A stretch of DNA of 33,071 bases from Collinsella aerofaciens (lineage in GTDB: Bacteria; Actinomycetota; Coriobacteriia; Coriobacteriales; Coriobacteriaceae), in the NCBI GenBank assembly GCA_008668235.1, contig RQCP01000015.1:1-33071 (forward strand). The letters run 5' to 3'. This document shows positions 8,217-16,488 of the stretch, piece by piece. A program made the translations under genes and the position numbers. The first letter of the stretch is position 1; each line of letters opens with the position of its first letter. Below the pieces are notes generated by a model. The model saw only the letters and a list, made by a program, of their open reading frames with translations, was not told where the DNA came from and ran no database searches.

Positions 8217-9521
8217 CTACTGGTTGTCAGCAGCCGAGAAATCCATATCGAGCGAGGAAACGGCCCAGCCGATATGGTTGTCGGAGCGCACGAATTTGAC
8301 GGTGTACTCCTGCTCGCCGCCCTTGGACAGCGATGCCTTAACCTTGGCGGTCGTCTCGGTCATGGACTGATCCATGCCCTCGACGGACACGGTGGCACCC
8401 TGCGGAATCGAGGAGATGATCATCGACTTGGCGTCCTCGGACAGGCTCGAGGCCAGGCAAGACTCGGCCTTTGCGGTGTCACCGTCGCCGGCAGCCTGGA
8501 ACAGATCGGTAACGACAGACTCCTGGGACGGGAAGCCAAAGCCGCGCGTGTAGGCAAAGCCCAGACCGCCCGCGGCGATCAAAATGAGCAGAAGCAGCAC
8601 GATGAAGACTTTGAGACCCGTGTGGCGATGGCGACGACGGACCTTGGCCTGCTTACGGTCCTGACGGTCCTGCTGGACCATCTCGGACTCGGACAACGTA
8701 AAGAAGCCGGTGTCCGAGGGATCGGGCATAAACTGACCGGTCGCGCCCGTAGGATCGAGCGGATCGACGGCAGGAGCGTCCATCGCGGGCGCCGGAGCCG
8801 TGGCCATAGCCGTCTGGGCAGACAGTGCGGCAAGCGAATCATGCACGCGGGCAAGCTCATCGGCCTGCTCGGAAGTGAGCTGGTAGATGCCATCGGCAGT
8901 AGCGGCGTTAAAGGCGTCGAGTGCGTCGGAGGGACGGCCGGCGGCAGAAAGCGCCTGACCCATGCCGGCATTGAGCGCACGCGTGTCGTCGCGGGGGCCG
9001 GCAAAGTCGATAGCCGTGCGGTAGGTCTCCACGGCATCCGCCGGACGGCCGAGCTTAATGAAGCAACGACCGAGCTCGCCGAGTGCGGCGGCGGGAGCCG
9101 GATTGGCGCCGTCGATGGCAGCCTGACGGAAGGCAGTACCCGCGTTGGCATAATCGCCCGACTGGAACAGCGCATTGCCCAGGCCCAGATAGGCCTTGAA
9201 CGGCGTGGCATAGGAAGCATCCTGCGTAGCAGCAGAGAACGCCTGGGCGGCCGTCGTGTAGTCGCCCACGGCGGCGAGCGCCTTGCCGCGGTTGGTGAGC
9301 AGCGCGCCGCGCTTGCCGTAGGTGCCGTCGTTGAGGGCGGCAGCATAAGCCTCGGCGGCCTCGGCATACATGCCCAGGTGCATCAAGGCGTTGCCACGAA
9401 GGTGATCGGCCTCGCCCATAATCTCATCGGGAGTCTTTGCCGCCCCAAGCATCTGGGCTGCAGCGGAAAAATCACCCGCGCGGTAAGCGGCGCGGCCCTG
9501 TTGGATCAGCTGGCTATTCAA
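8217..9521 (-). CDS. Tetratricopeptide-repeat protein with a membrane anchor and extracytoplasmic domain
   Basis: A 434-residue protein. Residues 1-260 are helical repeats of TPR type, for example LHRGNAL-like, YAEAAEAYAAAL, DYTTAAQAFSAA, FQSGDYANAGTAFRQAAIDG and GRPSDALDAF. A charged linker with RRRHRH precedes one membrane segment at about 302-324 (VFIVLLLLILIAAGGLGFAY). The last 110 residues lie outside and look like a small lumazine/NTF2-like domain (TDLFQAAGDGDTAKAESCL, ending VSSLDMDFSAADNQ) similar to DUF4878-type folds. The positive-inside rule puts the TPR part in the cytoplasm. An AAGGGGA SD precedes the ATG. It follows the cyclophilin gene by 11 bases and is probably co-transcribed with it. 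No specific function can be assigned. Confidence 0.82.
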   Translation of the reverse strand: MNSQLIQQGRAAYRAGDFSAAAQMLGAAKTPDEIMGEADHLRGNALMHLGMYAEAAEAYAAALNDGTYGKRGALLTNRGKALAAVGDYTTAAQAFSAATQDASYATPFKAYLGLGNALFQSGDYANAGTAFRQAAIDGANPAPAAALGELGRCFIKLGRPADAVETYRTAIDFAGPRDDTRALNAGMGQALSAAGRPSDALDAFNAATADGIYQLTSEQADELARVHDSLAALSAQTAMATAPAPAMDAPAVDPLDPTGATGQFMPDPSDTGFFTLSESEMVQQDRQDRKQAKVRRRHRHTGLKVFIVLLLLILIAAGGLGFAYTRGFGFPSQESVVTDLFQAAGDGDTAKAESCLASSLSEDAKSMIISSIPQGATVSVEGMDQSMTETTAKVKASLSKGGEQEYTVKFVRSDNHIGWAVSSLDMDFSAADNQ

Positions 9522-9532
9522 GGAAGTCCCCT

Positions 9533-10075
9533 TTACTCGTGAACGATCTCGACATGGACGATCTCGTCGCCGGCACGCAGCTGCGAAATCACATCGAGAC
9601 CCTCGACCGTGGTACCAAAGACGGTGTAACCGGAATCGAGGTTATGCTGGGCACCCAGGCAGAAGTAGAACTGCGAACCCGCGGAATCGGGGTCCATGGA
9701 GCGTGCCATGGCAAGGGCACCATCGACATGGCTGTTGCGCGGATTGGTGGCAAACTCGCCCTTGATGCAGTAGCCGGGGCCACCGGTACCGGGCATGCCG
9801 TCGGGGCCCTCAAGACCAGCGGCGACGTCGGCGCCGGACATATCGCGGGTATTGGGGTCGCCGCCCTGGATGACAAAACCGGGCACATAGCGATGGAACT
9901 TAAGGCCATCATAGAAGCCCATCGTAGAAAGCTCGCAGAAGTTCGCGACATGAATGGGAGCGCCCTCGCCGTCAAACTTGACCTTGATGGTACCCTTCGA
10001 CGTCTCGATAACGGCGCACTCGTCGCCGGCAAGCTGATACTCGGGCGTGTAGAGCTCTTTCTTAAAACCAAACAT
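9533..10075 (-). CDS. Cyclophilin-type peptidyl-prolyl cis-trans isomerase
   Basis: A 180-residue single-domain cyclophilin. Diagnostic motifs are FHRYVPGFVIQGGDP (catalytic arginine in FHR), GALAMAR, SAGSQFYFCLG and YTVFGTTVEGLDVI. It catalyses isomerisation of Xaa-Pro bonds. There is no signal peptide, lipobox or membrane segment, so it is predicted cytoplasmic. The first 20 residues (MFGFKKELYTPEYQLAGDEC) are a short extension typical of Gram-positive PpiB-like proteins. AAGGAA precedes the ATG, and a good promoter lies about 45 bases upstream. It is the first gene of a two-gene unit with the TPR protein. Confidence 0.93.
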   Translation of the reverse strand: MFGFKKELYTPEYQLAGDECAVIETSKGTIKVKFDGEGAPIHVANFCELSTMGFYDGLKFHRYVPGFVIQGGDPNTRDMSGADVAAGLEGPDGMPGTGGPGYCIKGEFATNPRNSHVDGALAMARSMDPDSAGSQFYFCLGAQHNLDSGYTVFGTTVEGLDVISQLRAGDEIVHVEIVHE

Positions 10076-10114
10076 GTGGTTCCTTCCCCGTGCGTTTAAA
10101 GCATATTTGTAAGA

Positions 10115-10144
10115 ATTGTAGCAATAAGCATGCGCTTACATCAA
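10115..10144 (-). promoter_or_regulatory. Sigma-70-type promoter for the cyclophilin-TPR unit
   Basis: On the minus strand TTGATG (-35) and TACAAT (-10) are separated by 18 bases. The predicted start is about 35 bases upstream of the cyclophilin ATG. Agreement with consensus is 4/6 and 5/6. Confidence 0.5.
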
Positions 10145-10182
10145 TTGCGCACGTAGGTTATGCCGACTATGGCGAACTAATT

Positions 10183-11325
10183 TTAGGAACGCTGCTGCGG
10201 CTTCCAGGAGCCCACGTTGGCGTCGTACTGATTCAGCGCGCTGTTGCCGCTTTGAGCGATGGGCGCCAGGATCTCGCTTTGGTGAGAACTCATCGACTCG
10301 CCATCGGGAATGGCCAGCGAGATGTCCCAACTCTGGCAGATCACGTCGACGCGCTCGTACATCCACTCGGCAAGCTGCTTTAAGTGGGCGATGTCATCCG
10401 CATAGACCGTATCGTCCTGGTACTTAAGGTTGTTGAGCTCATCTTGCGTCTTTTTGATCTGGTCGCGCAGGGCGTAGGCACTCTGCGACAGCTCCTGACG
10501 GGTGGACAGCGGCGTTCGGAGATAGCCGTTGTTAAAGGAATCGATGACCTCGCCGATCTGGTCCTCGTCACCGTAGGACACGATGGTCTGATACAGACCG
10601 TCGAGCCTGGTATAGAGCTGATCATCGGTGAGCACGGTTTCTTCCTGGACCACCTCGGCAGAATCGTCTTGCTTGGTATCGTCCTCAGTCGCCTCGCCCT
10701 TTTGGCGCGTGGGGAAGGTGGTTTGTGCAGCTTGGCCAAACTGGTCGTAGAAGCCAGGCATGACACCCATGGGATCGGTCGTCACGAACCAATAGGCACC
10801 GCCGCAAACGACGGCAAGTACCGCGATGACGATGAGCGGCTTGGGGATATGACGCTTGTGCTTGTGATAGGCGTCCTCGTCGGGATGCACTTTGCGCTTG
10901 GGTTTTTGAGCATCGTCGTGCAGGGAAACGGGCGTGGGAATATCGACCTTGGGGATACCGAAATCCTTATCGAAAGCCGGCAGCACGCAGGTCTCGTTAG
11001 GATCGGCTGCGTCCGAAAGAACCGCGGCAGCTGAGGCGGGCGCATGCGGCACCTCGGTATCGATCTGCTCTTGCGTTAGGCGCGGAAAGCCCGCCGTGCG
11101 GCCCGCTGCCAGGTCGGATGCGGCCGCGTCCTCGGAGAGGATACCCGGAGCGGGGCGTCCGCATTTGGGACACGTACGATCGTGCGGAGAAAGACGGGCA
11201 CCGCAGCCCTCGCAGAACACGAACTCGGTGTGCTCGGGGCCATCGCCCGGACCCACATAGGCGTTGCAGTAGGGGCAGAACGAGGCGCCGTCCTCGATAG
11301 TCTTAAGGCAATGCGGACAGATCAC
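10183..11325 (-). CDS. Double zinc-ribbon membrane protein
   Basis: A protein of about 380 residues. Two zinc ribbons stand at the N-terminus: CPHC...CPYC at about 3-21 and CEGC...CPKC at about 38-56, each with paired cysteines. An acidic, low-complexity linker runs to a basic stretch (KPKRKVHPDEDAYHKHKRH). One membrane segment follows (PLIVIAVLAVVCGGAYWFV), then an extracytoplasmic helical region (QELSQSAYALRDQIKKTQDE). Charge distribution puts the zinc ribbons in the cytoplasm. A GTG at 11325 giving MICPHCLKTIEDG is chosen because AGAGG lies just upstream and zinc ribbons of this class begin right at the start. A longer form from 11355 is possible. It may be a sensor or scaffold, but no function can be assigned. 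Confidence 0.78.
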   Translation of the reverse strand: MICPHCLKTIEDGASFCPYCNAYVGPGDGPEHTEFVFCEGCGARLSPHDRTCPKCGRPAPGILSEDAAASDLAAGRTAGFPRLTQEQIDTEVPHAPASAAAVLSDAADPNETCVLPAFDKDFGIPKVDIPTPVSLHDDAQKPKRKVHPDEDAYHKHKRHIPKPLIVIAVLAVVCGGAYWFVTTDPMGVMPGFYDQFGQAAQTTFPTRQKGEATEDDTKQDDSAEVVQEETVLTDDQLYTRLDGLYQTIVSYGDEDQIGEVIDSFNNGYLRTPLSTRQELSQSAYALRDQIKKTQDELNNLKYQDDTVYADDIAHLKQLAEWMYERVDVICQSWDISLAIPDGESMSSHQSEILAPIAQSGNSALNQYDANVGSWKPQQRS

Positions 11326-11428
11326 GGCATCCTCTTTTCGAAGCAATTCAAACAATCGAGGTTAGAGCATAACATCGCCACGGCCCCACAGGAGCAAGGC
11401 ACCAATTCAACATCGCCAGGGCGCGTAG

Positions 11429-14152
11429 TTACTTCTTCTTTTTGCTTGGCATCGAGACTTTGATGCCTTGGGCGGACTTGGTCACGCGAGAGCGCTTGGC
11501 TCCGGTACTCCTCTTTTTCTTGGGCTGGGCCTGGGCCACGCCCTCGAGTGCACGGGCCTCGGCCTCGCGAGCGGTGCGATCTTCGCGGCGCTGCGCCATG
11601 TCGGCGGCGACGCGCTTGGCAAAACGCTCGGCCGTCGAACCCGTCGAGCTCACCTTGCCGCCACCGCGACCCAGGTGGACGCGCACACCACGGCCAAAAC
11701 CAGTTGCGGCATGACGACGACGCGGCTTGAGCGAATCCATCATCGTGGCGAGCTTAAAGAACACCGAGCAGGTAAAGACCACGATAACAGCCAAGATAAC
11801 CATCTGGCCCATCGACAGGTTGGCAATAGACAGCAGCTCCGGGAATCCGATAACGCCCACCAGGATGCCGGCGACTACAAACACAAAGAGCACCACACGT
11901 AAGGGCGTGAGAGGCTGCGAGATGCGCCAGATTAGGCTGACGCTCGCCGCGCACGACGTAAGCAGGCACATTGTAGACAGCGTGAGCTGGCTAAAGCCAA
12001 ACACGCGCGCCACAAAGATATCGAGCGCCGCGGCCAAAATGACCGCAATCGACGCCGGCAGTGCCCGCTTGAGCACGTTCGTCAGGAACGACCCCTTCAC
12101 GCGAGCATTGTTGGGCTCCAGGCCCAACACAAAGCCCGGCGCGCCGATGCAGAAGAAGTTAATGAGCGTCATCTGGATGGGCTCGAAGGGGTACGGCGGC
12201 AGCGCGATGCACAGCGCCGCCAGGCCCATCGAGAACAGCGTCTTGGTCAAAAACAGCGAGGCCGAACGCTGCAGGTTGTTGATGGAGCGACGGCCCTCGG
12301 CCACCACGGCGGGCATCGAGGCAAAGTCGTTGTCGACGAGTACGATCTCGGCCACGTTGCGCGCGGCATCGGAGCCGGCCGCCATGGCGACGGAGCAGTC
12401 GGCCTCCTTGAGCGCCAGCACGTCGTTGACGCCGTCGCCCGTCATGGCCACGGTGTGCTCGCGGCGCTTGAGCGCCTGCACGAGCTCGCGCTTCTGCTGC
12501 GGGGTCACACGACCAAAGACATGGTAGCGGTCCACTGCGGCATCGAGCTTGGCCGGCGTATCGAGCGTCGTGGCGTCCACATAAGCGTCCGCCCCCGGCA
12601 CGCCCACCACGCGTGCGATCGACGACACCGTACGCGGGTCGTCGCCACTGATCACGTTGAGGGTCACGCCCTGCTCGTTAAAGTAGCCGATGGTCTCGGC
12701 CGCCGAGGTACGAATCTCGTCGCGGATGGTCACAAAGCCCACGGGCTCGGCCTCGCCCACCATATCGCCATCGGGCGTAAAGCCGTCAACGCGCGCCACC
12801 ACGAGCACGCGGCAGGTATCGGCAAGCTCGGCGACACGGTTCTCGACCTGGGCAAACGCACGATCAGAGAGCACAAACTGCGCCGCACCCATCACATAGG
12901 AGCCCTGCGCAAACGAGGCGCCACTCCACTTTTTGGACGACGAGAACGGAATAACCGACAGCGGCTCGGACACCTCGACCGGGCGATCGGCGTAATAGTT
13001 GAGCAGTGCCTGGCAGGTCTCGTTGGCATCGGCCGAAGTCGCACGCGCCACGTTTGCCAGCGCAAAATCGAGCACCGTGGTATCGACGGGAACGGCGGCG
13101 TCGCCCTCCCCCGCGCCCATGCCAAAGCCCTCAACCGGCAGCGGATACGTGCCCTCGACCTCCATGCGACCCGACGTGATGGTGCCCGTCTTGTCCAGGC
13201 ACAGCACGTCGACGCGCGCGAGCGTCTCGATGCAGTAGAGCCGCTGCGCCAGCACCTTGCGGCGGGCCAGGCGCACCGTGGCGATGGCGAGCACCGACGA
13301 GGTCAGCAGCACCAGGCCTTGCGGGATCATGCCCAGCAGGGCGCCCACCGTGGACAGCAGCGCCGACGAAGGCACATGACCAGCCAACAGCTCGGAGAAG
13401 CACCACGAAAGCGCGCTATCGCTCGGGGTTCCCGCGGCATCCCACAGCTCGCTCACGCTCGAGGCAAACAACGCCAAACCGAGCGGGATCATGATGATGC
13501 TCGCAAAGCGCACGATGGCGTTAAGCACGTTCATGATCTCGGAATTGACCTTTTTGACGTACTTGGCCTCGTTATTAATTTTGGCCACGTAGTTGTCGGC
13601 GCCGACATGGATCACGCGGGCGCGCAGCAGGCCCGAGTCGATAAAGCTGCCGCTCATGAGCTCGGAACCGGGCTGTTTCTTAATAAGGTCGCTCTCGCCG
13701 GTCAGCAGGCTCTCGTTCACGAGCGCCTCGCCCGACACCACCACGGCGTCGGCCGGAATCTGGTCACCGCGCCCCAGACGAATGATGTCGTCGAGCACGA
13801 TCTGGTCCAGGTCGAGTTCCACCTCGGCACCGTCGCGCACCGTGATGGCCTTCTTAGAGGTCAAAAGCGTGAGCTTATCGACCATCTTCTTGGAGCGCAT
13901 GGACTGGATGACGCCGATGGCGGTATTGAGGAACACCACGAACAGGAACGTCAGGTTCTTAAACGAACCGGTCAAAATGACTAGGAACGCCAAGATCACG
14001 TTGATCAAATTGAACAGCGTGCAGAGGTTCTCGATGATGAGCTCGCGGACCGACTTGGTCTTGAGCTCCATGTTGCGGTTGATCTTACCGGCGGCGATGC
14101 GCTCCTCGACCTCGGCGGTCGAAAGTCCGCGCTCGATATCCGTTGCTGCCAT
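11429..14152 (-). CDS. P-type cation-translocating ATPase (CtpE-like) with basic C-terminal tail
   Basis: A protein of about 907 residues. It has the actuator motif LLTGES near 150-157, a fourth-helix motif MIPQGL near 275 (usually PEGL), the phosphorylation motif DKTGT at about 320-324, and the hinge MTGDGVNDVLALKEAD. Membrane helices surround NFFCIGAPGFVLGLEPN. The layout matches P2-like ATPases related to mycobacterial CtpE, which has been linked to calcium. The ion here is not provable from sequence. The last 100 or so residues after the final helix are unusually basic and low in complexity, ending in PSKKKK. Three starts compete (GTG 14167, ATG 14164, ATG 14152). The last was chosen because GGGA sits six bases upstream. 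It lies alone, just downstream of tRNA-Arg(CCG). Confidence 0.9.
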   Translation of the reverse strand: MAATDIERGLSTAEVEERIAAGKINRNMELKTKSVRELIIENLCTLFNLINVILAFLVILTGSFKNLTFLFVVFLNTAIGVIQSMRSKKMVDKLTLLTSKKAITVRDGAEVELDLDQIVLDDIIRLGRGDQIPADAVVVSGEALVNESLLTGESDLIKKQPGSELMSGSFIDSGLLRARVIHVGADNYVAKINNEAKYVKKVNSEIMNVLNAIVRFASIIMIPLGLALFASSVSELWDAAGTPSDSALSWCFSELLAGHVPSSALLSTVGALLGMIPQGLVLLTSSVLAIATVRLARRKVLAQRLYCIETLARVDVLCLDKTGTITSGRMEVEGTYPLPVEGFGMGAGEGDAAVPVDTTVLDFALANVARATSADANETCQALLNYYADRPVEVSEPLSVIPFSSSKKWSGASFAQGSYVMGAAQFVLSDRAFAQVENRVAELADTCRVLVVARVDGFTPDGDMVGEAEPVGFVTIRDEIRTSAAETIGYFNEQGVTLNVISGDDPRTVSSIARVVGVPGADAYVDATTLDTPAKLDAAVDRYHVFGRVTPQQKRELVQALKRREHTVAMTGDGVNDVLALKEADCSVAMAAGSDAARNVAEIVLVDNDFASMPAVVAEGRRSINNLQRSASLFLTKTLFSMGLAALCIALPPYPFEPIQMTLINFFCIGAPGFVLGLEPNNARVKGSFLTNVLKRALPASIAVILAAALDIFVARVFGFSQLTLSTMCLLTSCAASVSLIWRISQPLTPLRVVLFVFVVAGILVGVIGFPELLSIANLSMGQMVILAVIVVFTCSVFFKLATMMDSLKPRRRHAATGFGRGVRVHLGRGGGKVSSTGSTAERFAKRVAADMAQRREDRTAREAEARALEGVAQAQPKKKRSTGAKRSRVTKSAQGIKVSMPSKKKK

Positions 14153-14180
14153 ACCACGTCCCATCACGTCGCGTCGGTAT

Positions 14181-14218
14181 AAGAAAAACCGCCCGGACCA
14201 TGCGAGTTTCGGACGGTC
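14181..14218 (-). terminator. Intrinsic terminator of tRNA-Arg(CCG)
   Basis: On the minus strand ACCGTCCG pairs with CGGGCGGT (one G-U) around a 14-base loop, followed by TTTTTCTT. It starts about 11 bases after the tRNA CCA end and separates the tRNA from the P-type ATPase gene. Confidence 0.8.
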
Positions 14219-14228
14219 TTACGTTCGA

Positions 14229-14305
14229 TGGTGCCCCATGTTGGATTCGAACCAACGGCCTTCTGCTCCGGAGGCAGACGCTCTAATCCCCTGAGCTAAT
14301 AGGGC
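14229..14305 (-). tRNA. tRNA-Arg (anticodon CCG)
   Basis: A full cloverleaf on the minus strand, 77 bases including an encoded CCA. Acceptor GCCCTAT pairs with ATGGGGC (one G-U). The D stem is GCTC/GAGC, the anticodon stem TCTGC/GCAGA with loop CTCCGGA (anticodon CCG), and the T arm GTTGG-TTCGAAT-CCAAC is perfect. It reads CGG arginine codons. Confidence 0.96.
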
Positions 14306-14316
14306 CAACGTTTGGC

Positions 14317-14346
14317 ATTATACCCAAGTGCGCCACGGGCTAACAA
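14317..14346 (-). promoter_or_regulatory. Promoter of tRNA-Arg(CCG)
   Basis: On the minus strand TTGTTA (-35) and a perfect TATAAT (-10) are separated by 18 bases. The predicted start is about five bases before the mature tRNA 5' end. Confidence 0.7.
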
Positions 14347-14424
14347 AATAAAGGAAAAAGCTTTGCAATTACGTGGGAGACGCGGCGCAGGGCTCACTTT
14401 AGGACGCAAAAGTGGAGCAATTAG

Positions 14425-14430
14425 TATAAA
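14425..14430 (+). promoter_or_regulatory. Candidate -10 box of the aro operon
   Basis: TATAAA lies about 80 bases upstream of the DAHP synthase start. No convincing -35 is seen at 16-18 bases, so the call rests on the -10 match and its position at the head of the operon. Confidence 0.4.
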
Positions 14431-14450
14431 CTCTCATGCACCATATATAC

Positions 14451-14475
14451 ACGGCTCGCGATGCGGGCCGTTTTT
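14451..14475 (+). terminator. Terminator-like hairpin in the leader of the aro operon (possible attenuator)
   Basis: CGGCTCGC pairs with GCGGGCCG (one G-U) around a GAT loop, directly followed by TTTTT. It lies 34 bases upstream of the aroF ATG and just downstream of the candidate -10 box. No plus-strand gene precedes it that would need termination, so regulation of aro transcription is the likely role. Confidence 0.6.
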
Positions 14476-14508
14476 GCAAGGGTTATCCATCGATTTGAGA
14501 GGCACACC

Positions 14509-15534
14509 ATGATTGCAATTTTAAAGCAGAGCGCCAGCGACGAGGCCGTCAGCCATATCGTCAGCTGGATTGAGAAAAAGGGTCTGAAGACTGATGTCTC
14601 GCGCGGCGAGAACGAGACGATCATCGGCCTGGTGGGCGATACGACCAAGATCGACCCGTTCCTGCTCGAGTCCATGGACGTCGTCGAGCGCGTGCAGCGC
14701 GTCTCCGAGCCGTTCAAGCGCGCCAACCGTAAGTTCCACCCCGAGGACTCCGTCATCGACTGCGGTCACGGCGTCAAGATCGGCGGCGATCAGTTCCAGG
14801 TCATCGCCGGCCCGTGCTCCGTCGAGGGCGAGAACCTCATCCGCATCGCCCGCCGCGTGAAGGCCGCCGGTGCCACGATGCTGCGCGGCGGTGCCTACAA
14901 GCCCCGCACTTCCCCGTACGCCTACCAGGGCATGGGCCCCGCCGGTCTGGACCTGCTGTGCGAGGCGTCTGCCGAGCTCGACATGCCGATCGTCACCGAG
15001 ATCATGGACCCACGCGACGTGCAGGTCTTCCTGGACAAGAAGATCGACGTCATGCAGATCGGCGCCCGCAACGCCCAGAACTTCCCTCTGCTCAAAGAGG
15101 TCGGCAAGACCAAGACTCCGGTCTTGCTTAAGCGCGGCATGTCCGGCACGATCGATGAGCTGCTCATGGCCGCCGAGTACATCATGAGCGAGGGCAACGA
15201 CAACGTCATCCTGTGCGAGCGCGGCATCCGCACCTTCGAGACCCGTACTCGCAACACCTTCGACCTCAACGCCGTGCCGGTGCTGCACCACCTGTCGCAC
15301 CTGCCCGTCGTCGCCGACCCCAGCCATGCCACCGGTTACACCCGCTATGTCGAGCCCATGGCGCTCGCCGCGACTGCCTGCGGCGCCAACGGTCTGGAGA
15401 TCGAGGTCCACGACGACCCGAGCCACGCTTGGTCCGACGGCGCTCAGGCCCTCACCCCCGACCAGTTCGACGACACCATGCGCCGCATCCGCGCCATCCG
15501 CGAGGTTGTCTGTCAAGAAACCGTTCAGGAGTAG
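14509..15534 (+). CDS. aroF: 3-deoxy-7-phosphoheptulonate (DAHP) synthase, type I-beta with N-terminal regulatory domain
   Basis: A 341-residue protein. Residues 1-75 (MIAILKQSASDEAVSHIV onward) resemble the ferredoxin-like regulatory domain of Thermotoga-type DAHP synthases, which binds Tyr or Phe for feedback control. The catalytic barrel carries the family motifs AGPCSVEGE, LRGGAYKPRTSPY, MQIGARNAQNF, LLKRGM and DPSHATGY. It condenses PEP with erythrose-4-phosphate, the first step towards chorismate. An in-frame ATG at 14461 is upstream, but the start at 14509 is chosen because GAGAGG lies six bases before it and family alignment begins there. It is the first gene of the aro operon and sits behind a hairpin that may attenuate it. 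The gene symbol is by analogy; aroG or aroA(G) names are also used. Confidence 0.95.
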   Translation: MIAILKQSASDEAVSHIVSWIEKKGLKTDVSRGENETIIGLVGDTTKIDPFLLESMDVVERVQRVSEPFKRANRKFHPEDSVIDCGHGVKIGGDQFQVIAGPCSVEGENLIRIARRVKAAGATMLRGGAYKPRTSPYAYQGMGPAGLDLLCEASAELDMPIVTEIMDPRDVQVFLDKKIDVMQIGARNAQNFPLLKEVGKTKTPVLLKRGMSGTIDELLMAAEYIMSEGNDNVILCERGIRTFETRTRNTFDLNAVPVLHHLSHLPVVADPSHATGYTRYVEPMALAATACGANGLEIEVHDDPSHAWSDGAQALTPDQFDDTMRRIRAIREVVCQETVQE

Positions 15535-15537
15535 CCC

Positions 15538-16452
15538 ATGGGTACGGTAAGAAACGCACGCGTTAACCAGGGCGGCCCCAAGTGCGCCGGCATCGTCGGC
15601 CTGGGCCTCATCGGCGGCAGCTTTGCCCGCGGCTATGCGCAGGCGGGCGTCCGCGTGCTGGCCTGGGACCCCGATGACGACGTCATGACGGCCGCCAGCA
15701 TGGGCACCGTCGCCGGCGAGCTCAACGACGAGACGCTCGGCGAATGCGACATCATCGTCCTGGCATGCTACCCCGAAGCCTGCATCGAGTGGCTCGAGGC
15801 ACATGCCCAGGCACTCGCCGACGCCACCGATACCGAGGCCATCATGGGCCCCGTGGTGATCGACACGGTGGGCGTCAAGGGTATTGTGTGCGAGCGCGCC
15901 TTTGAGCTTGCCCGCGAGCACGGTTTTTACTTTGTGGGCGCGCACCCCATGGCGGGCACGCAGTACTCGGGCTATGCGCACTCCCGCGCCGACCTGTTCC
16001 AGGGCGCGCCACTCGTGCTCGTGCCGCCCGCAGTGGACGATGCGCTCAAGCTCGAGCTTTTGGGCCAGGTGCGCGAGATGGTGCGCCCCTTGGGCTTTGG
16101 CAAGTTCAGCGTGACCAGCGCCGCTGAGCACGACCGCGTCATCGCCTTTACGAGTCAGCTCGCGCACGTCGTCTCCAACGCCTATGTTAAGAGCCCGACC
16201 GCTCAGGTCCACCACGGCTTTTCGGCCGGCAGCTACCGCGACCTCACCCGCGTGGCGCACCTCAACCCGCAGATGTGGTCCGAGCTCATGATCGACGACG
16301 CCGACGCGCTCGCCTTCGAGATCGACCATCTAATCGAATCGCTCGGCGCCTACAGCCGCGCCCTTAAGGACCGCGACCAGCGCTATCTGGAGAATCTCCT
16401 TGCCGAGGGCGACCACATTAAGCGTGCACTCGACGACGAGGCCTCCCACTAG
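15538..16452 (+). CDS. tyrA: Prephenate (or arogenate) dehydrogenase
   Basis: A 304-residue NAD(P)-dependent dehydrogenase. The dinucleotide fold is at 18-35 (GIVGLGLIGGSFARGYAQAG), followed by acidic WDPDDD. The catalytic part contains VGAHPMAGTQYSGY and FTSQLAHVVSNAY with the expected histidines. It oxidatively decarboxylates prephenate towards 4-hydroxyphenylpyruvate and so opens the tyrosine branch. It has no ACT or chorismate mutase domain; mutase activity comes from pheA in the same operon. The gene starts three bases after aroF stops, with AGGAG overlapping the aroF end. Prephenate versus arogenate preference cannot be told from what is visible. Confidence 0.93.
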   Translation: MGTVRNARVNQGGPKCAGIVGLGLIGGSFARGYAQAGVRVLAWDPDDDVMTAASMGTVAGELNDETLGECDIIVLACYPEACIEWLEAHAQALADATDTEAIMGPVVIDTVGVKGIVCERAFELAREHGFYFVGAHPMAGTQYSGYAHSRADLFQGAPLVLVPPAVDDALKLELLGQVREMVRPLGFGKFSVTSAAEHDRVIAFTSQLAHVVSNAYVKSPTAQVHHGFSAGSYRDLTRVAHLNPQMWSELMIDDADALAFEIDHLIESLGAYSRALKDRDQRYLENLLAEGDHIKRALDDEASH

Positions 16453-16488
16453 ACCACCCATCACGCCAGGTCGAAAGGACCGAAGCTT

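Noticed and set aside
14229..14305. A short plus-strand coding frame across this region (13593-14294)
   Set aside because: It runs antisense to the P-type ATPase and into the tRNA-Arg(CCG) gene. It has no SD and its sequence is an antisense shadow.
14521..16329. A 602-codon minus-strand frame opposite aroF and tyrA
   Set aside because: It is an antisense shadow with typical repeated VDDG/LGVA-like composition and no recognisable motif.
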